NCBI RefSeq assembly: GCF_030296695.1
Contig: NZ_AP027737.1
Location: 2,666,001 to 2,730,000 of the forward strand
DNA length: 64,000 bases
Source: Agromyces mangrovi
GTDB taxonomy: Bacteria; Actinomycetota; Actinomycetes; Actinomycetales; Microbacteriaceae
Reading direction: 5' to 3'
Both the position numbers and the translations under genes were made by a program. Position 1 is the stretch's first letter; each line of letters starts with the position of its first letter. Under the pieces are notes generated by a model. It was given only the letters and a program-made list of their open reading frames with translations, did no database searches and was not told the DNA's origin. This document shows positions 1-7,084 of the stretch, in pieces.

Positions 1-635
1 TCGTCGGCGGCGATGCCCGCGACGGGCGACCCGAGCACCACGCGCGGCACGTCGCCGCACGCCTCGGTCGTGCCGAGGCCGACCGACTCGAGCCGGCGCC
101 AGATCTCGGGCACGTCCTCGACGCGGATCCAGTGCAGCTGCACGTTCTGCCGGTCGGTGAGGTCGGCGCTGCCGCGCGCGAACTCCGTCGAGATGCCGCC
201 GATCACCCGCAGTTGCTCGGTGGTGAGCTGCCCGCCGTCGATGCGCACGCGCAGCATGAAGTACTCGTCCTCGAGCTCGTGCGGCTCGAGCGTCGCGGTG
301 CGACCGCCGTCGATGCCGGGCTTGCGCTGCGTGTACAGCCCCCACCAGCGGAACCGGCCGTGCAGGTCGGTCGGGTCGATCGACGCGAACCCGTCGCGGG
401 CGTAGGTGGTCTCGATCCGCTCGCGCACCGCGAGCCCGCCGTCGACCTGCTTCCACTCCTCGTTCGCGTTGAGCGGCGCCGTGCCGTCGACCTTCCACTG
501 CCCGTTCGGGCGGCTCGCGGGTCGCGGCGGGCGGGCCTGGCGGGCGGGTCGTTCGGCGGGCGCGGACCCGTCGGCGGGCGCCTCGCGCGAGCTGCGCGGC
601 GTGCGCCCCGCGGCATCCGTCGTCTCGATCGTCAC
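1..635 (-). CDS. Ferredoxin-dependent sulfite/nitrite reductase, N-terminal part (cut by window edge)
   Basis: Assimilatory siroheme/4Fe-4S reductase that reduces sulfite to sulfide (or nitrite to ammonia) with electrons from ferredoxin in the cytoplasm. About 211 N-terminal residues are present of a family usually near 550-570. After a disordered Ala/Pro/Arg-rich leader come the family hallmarks: the RFRWWGLYTQRKPG stretch, FMLRVRIDGGQL, the substrate-pocket stretch TDRQNVQLHWI, and EACGDVPR. The Cys motifs that bind the cluster and siroheme lie beyond the edge. The GTG at 635 is chosen because a GAGGAGG ribosome site sits seven bases before it; an in-frame GTG at 641 is too close to that site. 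The sirohydrochlorin chelatase directly upstream on the same strand favours the sulfite reductase role, as in the nirA-cysH-che1 group of mycobacteria. Sulfite versus nitrite cannot be settled from this fragment. Confidence 0.9.
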   Translation of the reverse strand, partial: MTIETTDAAGRTPRSSREAPADGSAPAERPARQARPPRPASRPNGQWKVDGTAPLNANEEWKQVDGGLAVRERIETTYARDGFASIDPTDLHGRFRWWGLYTQRKPGIDGGRTATLEPHELEDEYFMLRVRIDGGQLTTEQLRVIGGISTEFARGSADLTDRQNVQLHWIRVEDVPEIWRRLESVGLGTTEACGDVPRVVLGSPVAGIAAD

Positions 636-656
636 GATCACCCCTCCTCGCTGCGG

Positions 657-748
657 CCCCCGATCGGGGGTGCGTGCCCGACGGTACGGAAGGTCGAGCG
701 GATGCCGGTAGGGCGCCGCGTCACGCTGGGTCACGTGGGGTCATGCAA
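657..748 (-). promoter_or_regulatory. Upstream region of the sulfite reductase gene with three 10-bp-spaced iterons
   Basis: The sequence GGTCA(C/T)G occurs three times with the GTCA at 720, 730 and 740, i.e. exactly one helical turn apart. Closer to the gene, 657-670 is a perfect 14-bp palindrome CCCCCGATCGGGGG. Same-face iterons upstream of a sulfur-assimilation gene suggest a regulator binding array, but no known operator is recognised and no confident -35/-10 pair is assigned. Confidence 0.35.
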
Positions 749-776
749 CGCGTAACACTCGCGTCATCGGGGTGCG

Positions 777-1601
777 TCAGTGGACGTGCGCAGCGCCCGC
801 GGTGTATCGGTCGAGCACGATCGCGACGAGCTCGGCGGGGGCCGGGGCGTCGTGGCGCAGCAGGGGCGCGGCCATGACGTCGGGTGCGCTCGCGGCCGCG
901 AGGTCCTGGAAGTAGCCGGGCGCGAGCAGGTAGCTCGCGACGGCCACGCGGGCGTCCGGGCCGGCGCCCTCGCGCGCTGCCCGCACCGCCCCGCCCAGCC
1001 TCGGCTCGGCGGCCGACAGGAACCCGATCGCGCCCTCGTGCGGTGCGAGACCCGTCGAATGACTGCGCTCTGGCACGCCAGAGCGCAGCTTTCCGTCGGG
1101 TCTCGCAACCTGGGGCGCGGCTGCCGCTCGGGCGAGGCGAGCGGCCATGTCGCGACACGCGTCGACGGCGCGGGCGTCGCTCGAACCTGCGGCGGCGAGC
1201 ACCACGCGGTCGTCGTCGCGGGCACCCGCCTCGGCGAGGCGGCGGCGCAGCACCGGTACGAGGCGGTCGTCGGGACCGAGCGCCTCGGCGACCGCGACCG
1301 GCCGGCCGCCCGCGCGCGCGTCGGCCGCCGCGTCGGCGAGGTCGACGTGCACGTGGTATCCCGCCGAGAGCAGCAGCGGCACGAGCACCGCGGGTGTCTC
1401 GTCGGGCAGCGTCGCGAGCGAGGTGGGCACGTCGGGCTGCTCGACGTCGACGTGGCAGAGGCGCAGCTCGGGGGCATCCGACCCCCACCGCTCGCCCGCC
1501 GCAGCGGCGACCGCGTCGAACAGCGCCCGCACCGCGGTGCGCCCCTCAATCGACGACGTGCCGTGCGACACGGCGACGAGCGCGGGCGGGCGTGACTTCA
1601 C
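777..1601 (-). CDS. Sirohydrochlorin chelatase (CbiX/SirB/Che1 family) carrying an in-frame palindromic insert
   Basis: Class II chelatase that inserts iron (or cobalt) into sirohydrochlorin, giving siroheme for the adjacent sulfite reductase. 274 residues. The N-terminal half has the family start LVAVSHGTSS, with the metal-binding His, and PLLLSAGYHVHVD; the C-terminal half repeats the fold with FLSAAEPRL and SYLLAPGYFQD. The GTG at 1601 is the only start giving this N terminus. Between the two halves, at about residues 165-190, the chain contains a charged stretch (VARPDGKLRSGVPERSHS and following) not expected in the family; it is encoded exactly by the palindrome at 1044-1107. The repeat has entered without breaking the frame, in the linker between the two lobes where an insertion should be tolerated. 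The gene is co-oriented with the reductase 142 bp downstream. Confidence 0.88.
   Translation of the reverse strand: MKSRPPALVAVSHGTSSIEGRTAVRALFDAVAAAAGERWGSDAPELRLCHVDVEQPDVPTSLATLPDETPAVLVPLLLSAGYHVHVDLADAAADARAGGRPVAVAEALGPDDRLVPVLRRRLAEAGARDDDRVVLAAAGSSDARAVDACRDMAARLARAAAAPQVARPDGKLRSGVPERSHSTGLAPHEGAIGFLSAAEPRLGGAVRAAREGAGPDARVAVASYLLAPGYFQDLAAASAPDVMAAPLLRHDAPAPAELVAIVLDRYTAGAAHVH
1044..1107. repeat. Palindromic repeat family A, copy 1 (inside a coding sequence)
   Basis: Two 31-base arms (1044-1074 and 1077-1107) separated by only two bases. The outer 11 bases and inner 12 bases pair almost perfectly (GAGACCCG outward, CTGCGCTCTGGC inward) with a mismatched middle. The consensus GAGACCCGTCGA-x-CTGCG(C/T)TC is shared with the element at 56916-56971. 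Here it is translated in frame as part of the chelatase. Confidence 0.85.
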
Positions 1602-1688
1602 GCGCCCATGCTCGCACCCCGCGCGCGCGGACCCTCGGATGTCTCCCCGCGTGACGCCCGCGCCCGCCGCCCGCACTCCCGCACGACC

Positions 1689-1739
1689 GAGTACGCAGAG
1701 TGCGGAAACTCCGCGTGAGTTTCCGCACTCTGCGTACTC
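1689..1739. repeat. Palindromic repeat family B, copy 1
   Basis: Perfect 23-bp inverted repeat, starting GAGTACGCAGAG and ending CTCTGCGTACTC, around a five-base loop at 1712-1716. It lies between two co-oriented minus-strand genes. There is no T tract, so a simple intrinsic terminator is less likely than a REP-like element, although a hairpin this strong would affect transcript ends. Confidence 0.85.
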
Positions 1740-1764
1740 CGTCGCAGCCCCAGCGCTCGGCGGG

Positions 1765-1811
1765 GTACGCAAATGGCGGGAATCCGCGGCGCGTTCCCGC
1801 AGTTTGCGTAC
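1765..1811. repeat. Palindromic repeat family B, copy 2
   Basis: Inverted repeat with 19-base arms (1765-1783 and 1793-1811); two adjacent mismatches and one terminal one. It shares GTACGCA at the ends and GCGGGAA inward with copy 1, 25 bases away, so the pair is probably a tandem or duplicated element. It ends 13 bases from the stop codon of the membrane-protein gene at 1825. Confidence 0.8.
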
Positions 1812-1824
1812 TCGGTGGGCGCGA

Positions 1825-2547
1825 TCAGTCGTCGGAGAGGGCGGCGCCCGCGGCGCCCAGCTCCTCGCACTCCGCGAGGTCGCCCTCGAAGAACCAGATG
1901 GCGAACTCGTCGGCGGGTTGCACGAGCCTGGAGGCGCCCAGCGCCTCGACGCGCACCGCGACCGGGTTCCACCCCTGCGACCCGCACTCGACCATCTCGG
2001 CACCGCCGTCGTAGCGGATGGCCGCGGTGTACGCCTGGGACATGCCGGCGGGCACCACGAGCCCGCCGAGGATCTCGAAGCCCGCGTCGAACGTCTCGTC
2101 GGCCTGCGAGAGTGGCTCGGGCCCGTTCGGGTTCACGTGGTCGACGCGGAGACCGAGCAGGTTGCCGCTGCCCATGCCCTCGAGCCACACCTCGCGCACG
2201 GTCACGTCGACCCAGCCGCCGTTCACGACCTGCACCCGGAGCTCGCAGCTCATGCCCGGCGTGAGCTCGGCCATCGGCTGCAGGAACTCCTCGTTCCACG
2301 GGTCCGACGTCAGGTGCACCGCGCTGCCGTCGCACCGCAGCGGCTCGGCGTCGTACACGACGCGCACTCCGCCGAGCGCGCTTGCGCCGAGGGCGGCCCA
2401 GGCGGCCCAGCCCGCGAGGGCGACGACGGCGATCGCGGCGACGATCCAGCCGGCGACCGCTCCGGCCCGTCGGCGCGGCGGAGCAGGCGGAGCGGCGTCG
2501 GCGCCGCCCGGTTGCGCCTCGTGCGCCGGCGCGCCGATCATGGTCAT
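1825..2547 (-). CDS. Predicted single-pass membrane protein of unknown function
   Basis: 240 residues. A Pro/Ala-rich cytoplasmic N terminus with an Arg cluster (PPRRRAGA) is followed by one strong transmembrane helix at about residues 33-56 and a roughly 180-residue exported domain. The exported part is beta-rich in appearance, contains four Cys residues that could form disulfides, and has Asn/Gly/Val patterns typical of Ig-like or DUF4352-type extracellular domains, but no family is recognised with confidence. Start at 2547; an alternative ATG is two codons later. It is divergent from the DUF6807 operon across a 132-bp gap and is followed by the family B palindromes. Confidence 0.7.
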   Translation of the reverse strand: MTMIGAPAHEAQPGGADAAPPAPPRRRAGAVAGWIVAAIAVVALAGWAAWAALGASALGGVRVVYDAEPLRCDGSAVHLTSDPWNEEFLQPMAELTPGMSCELRVQVVNGGWVDVTVREVWLEGMGSGNLLGLRVDHVNPNGPEPLSQADETFDAGFEILGGLVVPAGMSQAYTAAIRYDGGAEMVECGSQGWNPVAVRVEALGASRLVQPADEFAIWFFEGDLAECEELGAAGAALSDD

Positions 2548-2585
2548 GCGCTCATCATGGCAGCGGCCCCTCCGCTCGGCGGGCA

Positions 2586-2629
2586 TTGCGCACAGGGCGG
2601 AGACGTGTACGCTGGATAGCGCTTTCCCA
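2586..2629 (+). promoter_or_regulatory. Promoter with LacI-type operator for the DUF6807-cupin-oxidoreductase operon
   Basis: A -35-like TTGCGC (2586-2591), 16-bp spacer and -10-like TACGCT (2608-2613) are followed immediately by TGGATAGCGCTTTCCCA (2613-2629). That is an imperfect palindrome around AGCGCT, the classic LacI/GalR-family operator form. It closely resembles the operator at 31357-31374 in front of the sugar-uptake operon, so the two may share a regulator. An operator just downstream of the -10 fits repression. Confidence 0.6.
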
Positions 2630-2679
2630 CACGAGCGGCGCGAACCAGGCGCAGGATCGACGACGAACCGAGGAGCCCG

Positions 2680-3618
2680 ATGCCCGACCTCCGCATCGAC
2701 CAGTCCGACGACCGCCTCACGATCACCGACCCGGGCGCCGACGACGGCGGCGTCACCCTCGCGGAGTACGTCTTCCGCCCAACGCACCCGACCTACGAGT
2801 CGCCGCGTCCGTACCTCAGCCCGATTCGCACGCGCGCCGGGCGCACCGTGTCGCTCTACCGCCCGCACGACCACGTCTGGCACAAGGGCATCGCCTGGTC
2901 GCTCCCCGTCGTCGGCGACGAGAACTTCTGGGGCGGCCCCACCTTCGTGCGCGGCGAGGGCTACGTGCAGCTGCCCAACAACGGCACGCAGCGCCACGAC
3001 GGCTTCGAGCGAGCGGATGCCTCCGGCAGCAGCCCGCGCGCCGTCGAACGCCTGACCTGGGTGACCGAGGCGGGCGAGGCGATCTTCGACGAGGAGCGCA
3101 CGCTCGCCGCATCCGTCATCGCCGACGACGCCTGGCTGCTCGGCTTCGCGACCCGCCTGACGAACCGCACCGACCGCGCGATCCCGATCGGTTCGCCCAC
3201 CACGAGAGGGCGCGAGAACGCCGGATACGGCGGCCTGTTCTGGCGCGGACCCCGTTCGTTCACCGGCGGGCAGCTGCTCGCCCCGGGCGTCACCGGCGGT
3301 GACGAGCTCCGCGGCACGCGCGCGCCCTGGATGGGCTTCACCGGGAAGCACGACGAGATCGACGCGGCCTCGACCGTCGTGTTCGTCGACGACCCCGGCA
3401 ACCTCCAGCACCCGACGCAGTGGTTCGCGCGCAGCGAGGAGTTCGCGTGCATCTGCCCGGCGCCGTTCTTCAGCGAGGAGCACGAGATCGCTCCCGACGA
3501 CGCGATGACGCTGCGCTACGGGGTGGTCGTCGCCGACGGGGCATCCGACCCCGAGCGCGCCGGAGCGCTCGCGTGGGCCGCCGGCGAACGCCTCGACGAC
3601 CTGCTGGGGCAGCGATGA
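2680..3618 (+). CDS. DUF6807 (PmoA-like) family protein
   Basis: 312 residues, full length for the DUF6807 family (Pfam formerly 'methane oxygenase PmoA'). The name is historical: the fold is a soluble beta-sandwich, not a copper monooxygenase. Conserved features visible are the N-terminal RPYLSPIRT, then HDHVWHKGIAWSL with His-rich residues, ENFWGGPTFV, and late LQHPTQWFARSEEF. The family is usually encoded with sugar dehydrogenases and sugar transporters and is thought to act in carbohydrate catabolism; the reaction is not known. A GAGGAG site precedes the ATG. It overlaps the next ORF by four bases (ATGA), showing a translationally coupled operon, and a LacI-type operator lies upstream. 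Confidence 0.85.
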   Translation: MPDLRIDQSDDRLTITDPGADDGGVTLAEYVFRPTHPTYESPRPYLSPIRTRAGRTVSLYRPHDHVWHKGIAWSLPVVGDENFWGGPTFVRGEGYVQLPNNGTQRHDGFERADASGSSPRAVERLTWVTEAGEAIFDEERTLAASVIADDAWLLGFATRLTNRTDRAIPIGSPTTRGRENAGYGGLFWRGPRSFTGGQLLAPGVTGGDELRGTRAPWMGFTGKHDEIDAASTVVFVDDPGNLQHPTQWFARSEEFACICPAPFFSEEHEIAPDDAMTLRYGVVVADGASDPERAGALAWAAGERLDDLLGQR

Positions 3619-4421
3619 CGACGGATGCCCCGGGCGCACCCCGCCCCGACTTCCCCGGCGGCACGTCGGTCAGCCGGCTCGACGTGTACGACGGCGTCGC
3701 GCCCGACGGGCTCGCGGGCGGCACGCCGCACCTGCACACGGTCTCGAGCGAGGCGTACGTGGTCGTCGCCGGCGAGGGTGCGGTGCAGACGATCGACGCG
3801 AGCGGGTTCCGCGAGACGCCGCTCGCACCGGGCGACGTGGTCTGGTTCTCGCCGGGCGTGATCCACCGCGCGATCAATCGAGGCGGGCTCTCGGTGCGCG
3901 TCGTCATGCAGAACGCCGGGCTGCCCGAGGCGGGCGACGCGGTCATGACCTTCCCCGACGACGTGCTCGCCGACGCCGACGCGTACGCGGCGGCCGCGGC
4001 ACTGCCCGGGGCGGATGCCCCCGAAGCCGACCGACTCGCCGCCGCGATGCGCCGCCGGGACCTCGCCGTTGCCGGGTTCGCCGCGCTCCGCACACCCGAG
4101 GGCGACGTGGATGCCGAGGCGCTGCGGCGCCTGTACGCGCGTGCCGGGGCGCTGGTCGCACCGCGTGCGGCCGCGTGGCGCGCGCTCTGGGAGGCATCCG
4201 TCGCCCGCATCGCCGCCGCGACCGACGCGCAACTGGCCGCGCTCGCCGCCGGCGACTCCGCCCACCTCGCCGACGGCCGCGTCGCGACCCGCCCGGCCGA
4301 GCCCGCGTTCGGCATGTGCGGGCGCCTGCACCGCTACGAGCCCGGCGACCTCGTCGACCTGAGCGGGCTCGCGCCCACCGACGCACCCGATGACCTCTCC
4401 TCCGAAGGGAACCCCGCATGA
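3615..4421 (+). CDS. Cupin-domain protein
   Basis: 268 residues. An N-terminal cupin barrel at about residues 15-100 has a metal-binding cluster (HLHTVSSEAYVVVAGEG, then the PGDVVWFSPGVIHR second motif), so a metal-dependent enzyme or sugar-binding protein is expected. The rest is alpha-helical and Ala-rich (about residues 120-230) and ends in an HRYEPGDLVDLSG tail that reads like a second partial beta element. Function unknown; position between DUF6807 and a Gfo/Idh/MocA dehydrogenase suggests handling of a modified sugar or sugar acid. It overlaps both neighbours by four bases. Confidence 0.75.
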   Translation: MTTDAPGAPRPDFPGGTSVSRLDVYDGVAPDGLAGGTPHLHTVSSEAYVVVAGEGAVQTIDASGFRETPLAPGDVVWFSPGVIHRAINRGGLSVRVVMQNAGLPEAGDAVMTFPDDVLADADAYAAAAALPGADAPEADRLAAAMRRRDLAVAGFAALRTPEGDVDAEALRRLYARAGALVAPRAAAWRALWEASVARIAAATDAQLAALAAGDSAHLADGRVATRPAEPAFGMCGRLHRYEPGDLVDLSGLAPTDAPDDLSSEGNPA

Positions 4422-5512
4422 CCACCACCTCGCTCCGCGCCGCGATCGTCGGCACCGGCGCCATCGCCCACGCTCACGCGGAGTCGCTGCGCGAGCTCGG
4501 CGTGCCGATCGTCGGCGTCGCCGACCAGGTGCGCGAGGCCGCCGAGGGGTTCGCCGAGCAGTTCGGCGCCGAGGCCGTCTACGAGGACCTCGGGACCATG
4601 CTCGCCGAGGCGCGGCCCGACGTGTTGCACGTCTGCACGCCGCCCGTCGTGCATGCCGAGCAGGCGGTCGCGGCGCTCGATGCCGGGGTGCACGTGGTCT
4701 GCGAGAAGCCCGCCGCGCTCTCGCTCGCGCAGCTCGACGAGATGACCGCCGCCGCGGAGCGCAACGACCGCCGCCTCGTCGTGGTGTTCCAGCAGCGCAC
4801 CGGCACCGCGGCCGCGCACGTGCAGTCGCTCCTGTCATCGGGCGCGTTCGGCCGCACGCTCGTGGCGACCTGCCAGACGCTCTGGTACCGCGACCCGGCG
4901 TACTTCGCGGTGCCGTGGCGCGGCAAGTGGGCGACCGAGGGCGGCGGGCCGACGCTCGGCCACGGCATCCACCAGATCGACCTGCTCGCCTGGCTGCTCG
5001 GCGACTGGACCAGCGTGCGCGGCGACCTCTGGCGCCTCGACCGCGAGACCGAGACCGAGGACGTCTCGACCGCGACCGTCGGCTTCGCGAACGGCGCCGT
5101 CGCGCAGGTCATCACGAGCGCGGTGTCACCGCGCGAGACGAGCTCGATCCGCATCGACACCGAGAAGGCGACCATCACGGTCGACCACCTCTACGGGCAC
5201 GGGCACGACCACTGGCGCATCACGCCCGCGCCGGGCATCGACGAGGCCGAGGTCGCGAGCTGGGTACTGCCGGGCGTGGAGGAGCCGAGCGGGCACCTCC
5301 CGCTGCTGCGGGACGCGTACGCCGCGTTCGCCTCGGGCGACGAGCTGCCCGCCACCGCGACCGCCCCGGGCCGCTCGTTCGAGCTCGTCACCGCGATCTA
5401 CTCGTCCGCCGCGCACGACGGCGCACTCGTCACGCCCGAGTCGCTGCGCGAGGACGCGGCACGCCTGACGAGCCTCGAGAGCCCGGTGACCGAGCGCCGC
5501 CCGGGCGCCTGA
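4418..5512 (+). CDS. Gfo/Idh/MocA-family oxidoreductase
   Basis: NAD(P)-dependent dehydrogenase of cyclitols or sugars, 364 residues, usual length. The Rossmann fold opens with AAIVGTGAIAHAHAESL (GxGxxA dinucleotide motif), followed by the family's VCEKPAALS motif with its catalytic Lys at about residue 93. The C-terminal alpha/beta domain carries GGGPTLGHGIHQIDLL, whose GHxxHxxD pattern contains the usual substrate-binding His and Asp. Last gene of the operon starting at 2680. A substrate cannot be assigned from sequence. Confidence 0.9.
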   Translation: MTTTSLRAAIVGTGAIAHAHAESLRELGVPIVGVADQVREAAEGFAEQFGAEAVYEDLGTMLAEARPDVLHVCTPPVVHAEQAVAALDAGVHVVCEKPAALSLAQLDEMTAAAERNDRRLVVVFQQRTGTAAAHVQSLLSSGAFGRTLVATCQTLWYRDPAYFAVPWRGKWATEGGGPTLGHGIHQIDLLAWLLGDWTSVRGDLWRLDRETETEDVSTATVGFANGAVAQVITSAVSPRETSSIRIDTEKATITVDHLYGHGHDHWRITPAPGIDEAEVASWVLPGVEEPSGHLPLLRDAYAAFASGDELPATATAPGRSFELVTAIYSSAAHDGALVTPESLREDAARLTSLESPVTERRPGA

Positions 5513-5542
5513 GCGCGGCCGCAGCACGTGGCCGCCCGCGGC

Positions 5543-6205
5543 TCAGTTGCCCCAGAATGCCCCCGTGAGCCCCGCGCCCCGGAAGTACGCGCCCACCTCG
5601 GCGGGCTCGCGCCGGGTGTACCCGCGCTCGAGGCGTCCCGAGTACCAGTCGGACGCGAGGTTCCAGAGCCGATCGAGGCCGAACACCGAGCCGCGCGCGT
5701 TGCCGGTGCGGGCGAGCCAGTCGTCGACGCAGCGCTCGTCGCAGAAGATGCGCTGGTGGCTGCAGGTGTGGATCACGTCGTCCCACACGTGCGCGACCGG
5801 CACGAGGAAGTGCGCCACCTGGTCGCCCTCGGGTGGCGCCTCGTCGTCGACCACCCACGCGTGCGCCCGCCCGCACGCCGGGCACGTGGTCGCCACCAGC
5901 GACGGCGACGCCCCGGGCACGAGGTTCGGAATGGAGAACGCGTCCCACGCGCATCCGCCCCACCACAGCGTGTCTGCGCTCTTCACCGAGAACCCGAAAT
6001 CGCGGGTCGCGAACGGATGCGCCAGGGCGATGCGCCCCTCGGCGTCGAGCGCGAGGTGGCGATGCTCGGCCAGCTCTCGGATGCCCTGCCGCACCTCGTC
6101 GGGCGTCGCCCCGAGGTCGGCCGCGAGCTCCTCGGCCGTGCCGACGCGCCCCTCCTCGGCGAACGAGTGGTAGATGCGGACGCGGAGCGTCTCGAGATCG
6201 ATCAT
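5543..6205 (-). CDS. MerB-like (alkylmercury lyase family) protein
   Basis: 220 residues, the size of organomercurial lyase MerB. An N-terminal winged-helix-like region (residues 1-60) precedes the lyase-like core. The MerB catalytic set appears conserved: Cys85 and Asp88 in GGCAWDAF, and Cys148 in IHTCSHQRIFC. A CPAC pair (108-111) and further Cys (155, 159) may bind a metal. The N-terminal half of MerB proteins evolved from a winged helix, which fits. There is no merA, merR or merT nearby, so a mercury role is not supported by context; an NosL/MerB-like metal-handling or regulatory role is possible. A GGGAGG site lies five bases before the ATG. Convergent with the oxidoreductase 30 bp away. 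Confidence 0.75.
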   Translation of the reverse strand: MIDLETLRVRIYHSFAEEGRVGTAEELAADLGATPDEVRQGIRELAEHRHLALDAEGRIALAHPFATRDFGFSVKSADTLWWGGCAWDAFSIPNLVPGASPSLVATTCPACGRAHAWVVDDEAPPEGDQVAHFLVPVAHVWDDVIHTCSHQRIFCDERCVDDWLARTGNARGSVFGLDRLWNLASDWYSGRLERGYTRREPAEVGAYFRGAGLTGAFWGN

Positions 6206-6376
6206 GATCGCCTCCCTCTGGTGTTCCTACCACCGACGACCGCTGTCGCGCATCGGGGATCCGCCGGGCCGTCCCGCCTGCGGTGCTCCGGGTTCCCACC
6301 CGTGGCGGCGTCCGCAGCGCGAGGGGTGCAGAATACGAACGAGCGCGAATCCCCGACGCGCGAGGAGGTGCGGCCG

Positions 6377-7084
6377 ATGCCGAACGCGGTGATCCTGTCC
6401 GGGCACGGACGCTACGACGACCCCTTCCACCCGTTCATCGACACGTCCCAGGCGCTCGCCGACCTGCTCGTCGACGAGGACCTCACGGTCGAGATCGTGC
6501 ACGACACGGATGCACGGCTGGCGGCCGGTCTCGCCGGCGTCGACCTGCTCGTCGTGCACACCGGCGACCCGTGGCGCTCGCTCGTCGACGCGACCCTGCT
6601 GCCAGAGCGCGAGCGCCGCACGCCGGCGCCCGACGTGCTCGCGGCGGAGCGCGCGAACCTCGCCGAGGCGGTCGAGCGCGGCATCGGCCTGCTCGGCATG
6701 CACGCGGCATCCGCGTCGCTGCGCGACCTGCCGCAGTGGCACGAACTGCTCGACGGCGAGTGGGACGCCGAGTTCTCGTTCCACCCGCCGCTCGGCACGG
6801 CGTCGGTGCAGGTCCACGTCGGTGCGCACCCGGTGGTGGCCGGCCTCGCCGACTTCGAGCTGTACGACGAGAAGTACACCGACCTCGCGATCGGCGAGCA
6901 CGTGGTGCCGCTGGTCGAGCACACCTACGACGGCGAGCAGCATCCGCTCGTGTGGGCGCGCGAGATCGGCCGCACGCGGCTCGTCTACGACGCGTTCGGC
7001 CACGACATGCGCTCATACGACAGCCCCGAGCATGTCACGCTGCTGCGCAACGCCGTGCGCTGGCTGCTCGAGGAGCGCCCGTGA
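6377..7084 (+). CDS. ThuA-like (trehalose utilisation) domain protein
   Basis: 235 residues with a single ThuA-like, glutamine-amidotransferase-like fold: AVILSGHGRYDDPFHP at the start, DLLVVHTGD in the middle, GIGLLGMHAAS where a class I amidotransferase would have its nucleophile elbow (here Gly-Met-His rather than Cys), and a C-terminal HDMRSYDSPEHVTLLR segment. Members accompany sugar oxidoreductases and transporters; their reaction is unproven. A GAGGAGG site seven bases upstream fixes the ATG at 6377. It overlaps the glycerate kinase start by four bases, so the two are coupled. Confidence 0.85.
   Translation: MPNAVILSGHGRYDDPFHPFIDTSQALADLLVDEDLTVEIVHDTDARLAAGLAGVDLLVVHTGDPWRSLVDATLLPERERRTPAPDVLAAERANLAEAVERGIGLLGMHAASASLRDLPQWHELLDGEWDAEFSFHPPLGTASVQVHVGAHPVVAGLADFELYDEKYTDLAIGEHVVPLVEHTYDGEQHPLVWAREIGRTRLVYDAFGHDMRSYDSPEHVTLLRNAVRWLLEERP

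Noticed and set aside
1689..1811. CRISPR repeat units
   Set aside because: Only two palindromes, of different sequence and without regular spacers.
2680..3618. Particulate methane monooxygenase subunit (PmoA)
   Set aside because: The DUF6807 family carries that old name but the protein is soluble, lacks membrane helices and copper ligands.
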